Shown here: positions 10,299-10,518 of the stretch, piece after piece
Numbering within the stretch: position 1 is the stretch's first letter
Layout of the letters: every line of letters begins with the position of its first letter
Source: Bacillota bacterium
GTDB taxonomy: Bacteria; Bacillota; Clostridia; Lachnospirales; Lachnospiraceae
Length of the DNA stretch: 10,518 nucleotides
NCBI GenBank assembly: GCA_023436765.1
Contig: JAEZHX010000005.1
Location: forward strand, 1-10,518
Direction: 5' to 3'
Position numbers and translations under genes: made by a program
Notes under the pieces: generated by a model
Told to the model about the DNA's origin: nothing
Seen by the model: only the letters and a program-made list of their open reading frames with translations
The model's database searches: none

Positions 10299-10518
10299 AT
10301 GAATCGAAAGAAAAAACATAAAATACATAGCCAGAACAGTGCATATCTTTTTATTCTGCCTTCGATGTTAATTCTTGCAGTATTTGTTTTTGTCCCCCTC
10401 ATTGCATCATTTATCATAAGTATGCTTAATATGAATATTTTTATGAAGGATATCTCCTTTGCAGGATTTAAGAATTTTATAAAGCTATTTAGCGATGGCA
10501 GAGTAGGGAATGCTACGT
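10299..10518 (+). CDS. Sugar ABC transporter permease (MalF/UgpA type), N-terminal part; cut by window end
   Basis: The first 73 codons are present; the 3' end lies beyond the window. A basic N-terminus (MNRKKKHKIHS) is followed by a transmembrane helix at about 16-43 (AYLFILPSMLILAVFVFVPLIASFIISM). FAGFKNFIKLFSDGRVGNA then matches the conserved FxGLxNFxxLxxDxxFxNA segment of binding-protein-dependent sugar permeases. This is the usual first permease after a family 1 binding protein, and a second permease gene is expected downstream. AAAGGA (10287-10292) lies 6 bases before the ATG. The gene is separated from the binding-protein gene by a long hairpin but has no promoter of its own that I can see, so the two are probably one operon. 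Confidence 0.92.
   Translation, partial: MNRKKKHKIHSQNSAYLFILPSMLILAVFVFVPLIASFIISMLNMNIFMKDISFAGFKNFIKLFSDGRVGNAT

Noticed and set aside
10196..10417. Minus-strand ORF over the intergenic hairpin and permease start
   Set aside because: Overlaps the permease on the opposite strand and runs through the hairpin. No ribosome site or family match.

Overview
The window looks like a chromosome segment of a low-to-moderate-GC Gram-positive bacterium of the class Clostridia, most likely a Lachnospiraceae-type organism. The evidence is the order rpmA - obgE - yhbY - nadD - yqeK - rsfS followed by convergent lexA, strong AGGAGG-type ribosome binding sites, consensus sigma-A promoters with 17-bp spacers, and a Gram-positive-type LexA. 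The family-level assignment is inference from gene order and style, not from a database match.

Region 1 (1-3976) is housekeeping. It holds the end of rpmA (ribosomal protein L27) and its terminator. A consensus promoter (234-262) then leads into a five-gene run: obgE (ribosome-assembly GTPase), yhbY (CRM-domain RNA-binding protein), nadD (NAD synthesis), yqeK (HD-domain phosphohydrolase) and rsfS (ribosome silencing factor). The run ends at a 20-bp-stem hairpin that may also stop the converging lexA. The obgE 3' end is unusual: the last codons and stop form a 20-bp perfect inverted repeat with the following sequence, and two more hairpins follow before yhbY.

Region 2 (4101-5564) is an SOS module. 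lexA (minus strand) is divergent from a small membrane-anchored LysM protein that matches the YneA type of SOS-induced division inhibitor in layout and position. The 418-bp gap holds two consensus promoters facing outward. They are overlapped or flanked by at least five LexA-box-like sites; the first three are exactly 20 bp apart.

Region 3 (5565-8219) holds an aspartate kinase with its own promoter and a poorly explained 357-bp gap with a possible 58-codon ORF. After the gap come a small Cys-rich probable metal-binding protein and a nitroreductase-family flavoprotein.

Region 4 (8220-10518) starts with a decayed insertion-sequence fragment (hairpin plus the first ~23 codons of a transposase orfA, frameshifted). 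A sugar ABC transporter operon follows. It has a consensus promoter, two copies of a GTACACGTG-type operator 88 bp apart, a solute-binding lipoprotein with a Thr-Glu-Glu-Lys pentapeptide repeat linker, a large intergenic hairpin, and the first 73 codons of a permease cut by the window end. This region is more AT-rich than the obgE block.

No tRNA, rRNA, CRISPR array or complete mobile element was seen. I do not see a wholly new multi-gene system. The most interesting signals are regulatory or structural: the SOS box array, the palindromic obgE 3' end, the paired operators, and the two small unexplained ORFs.
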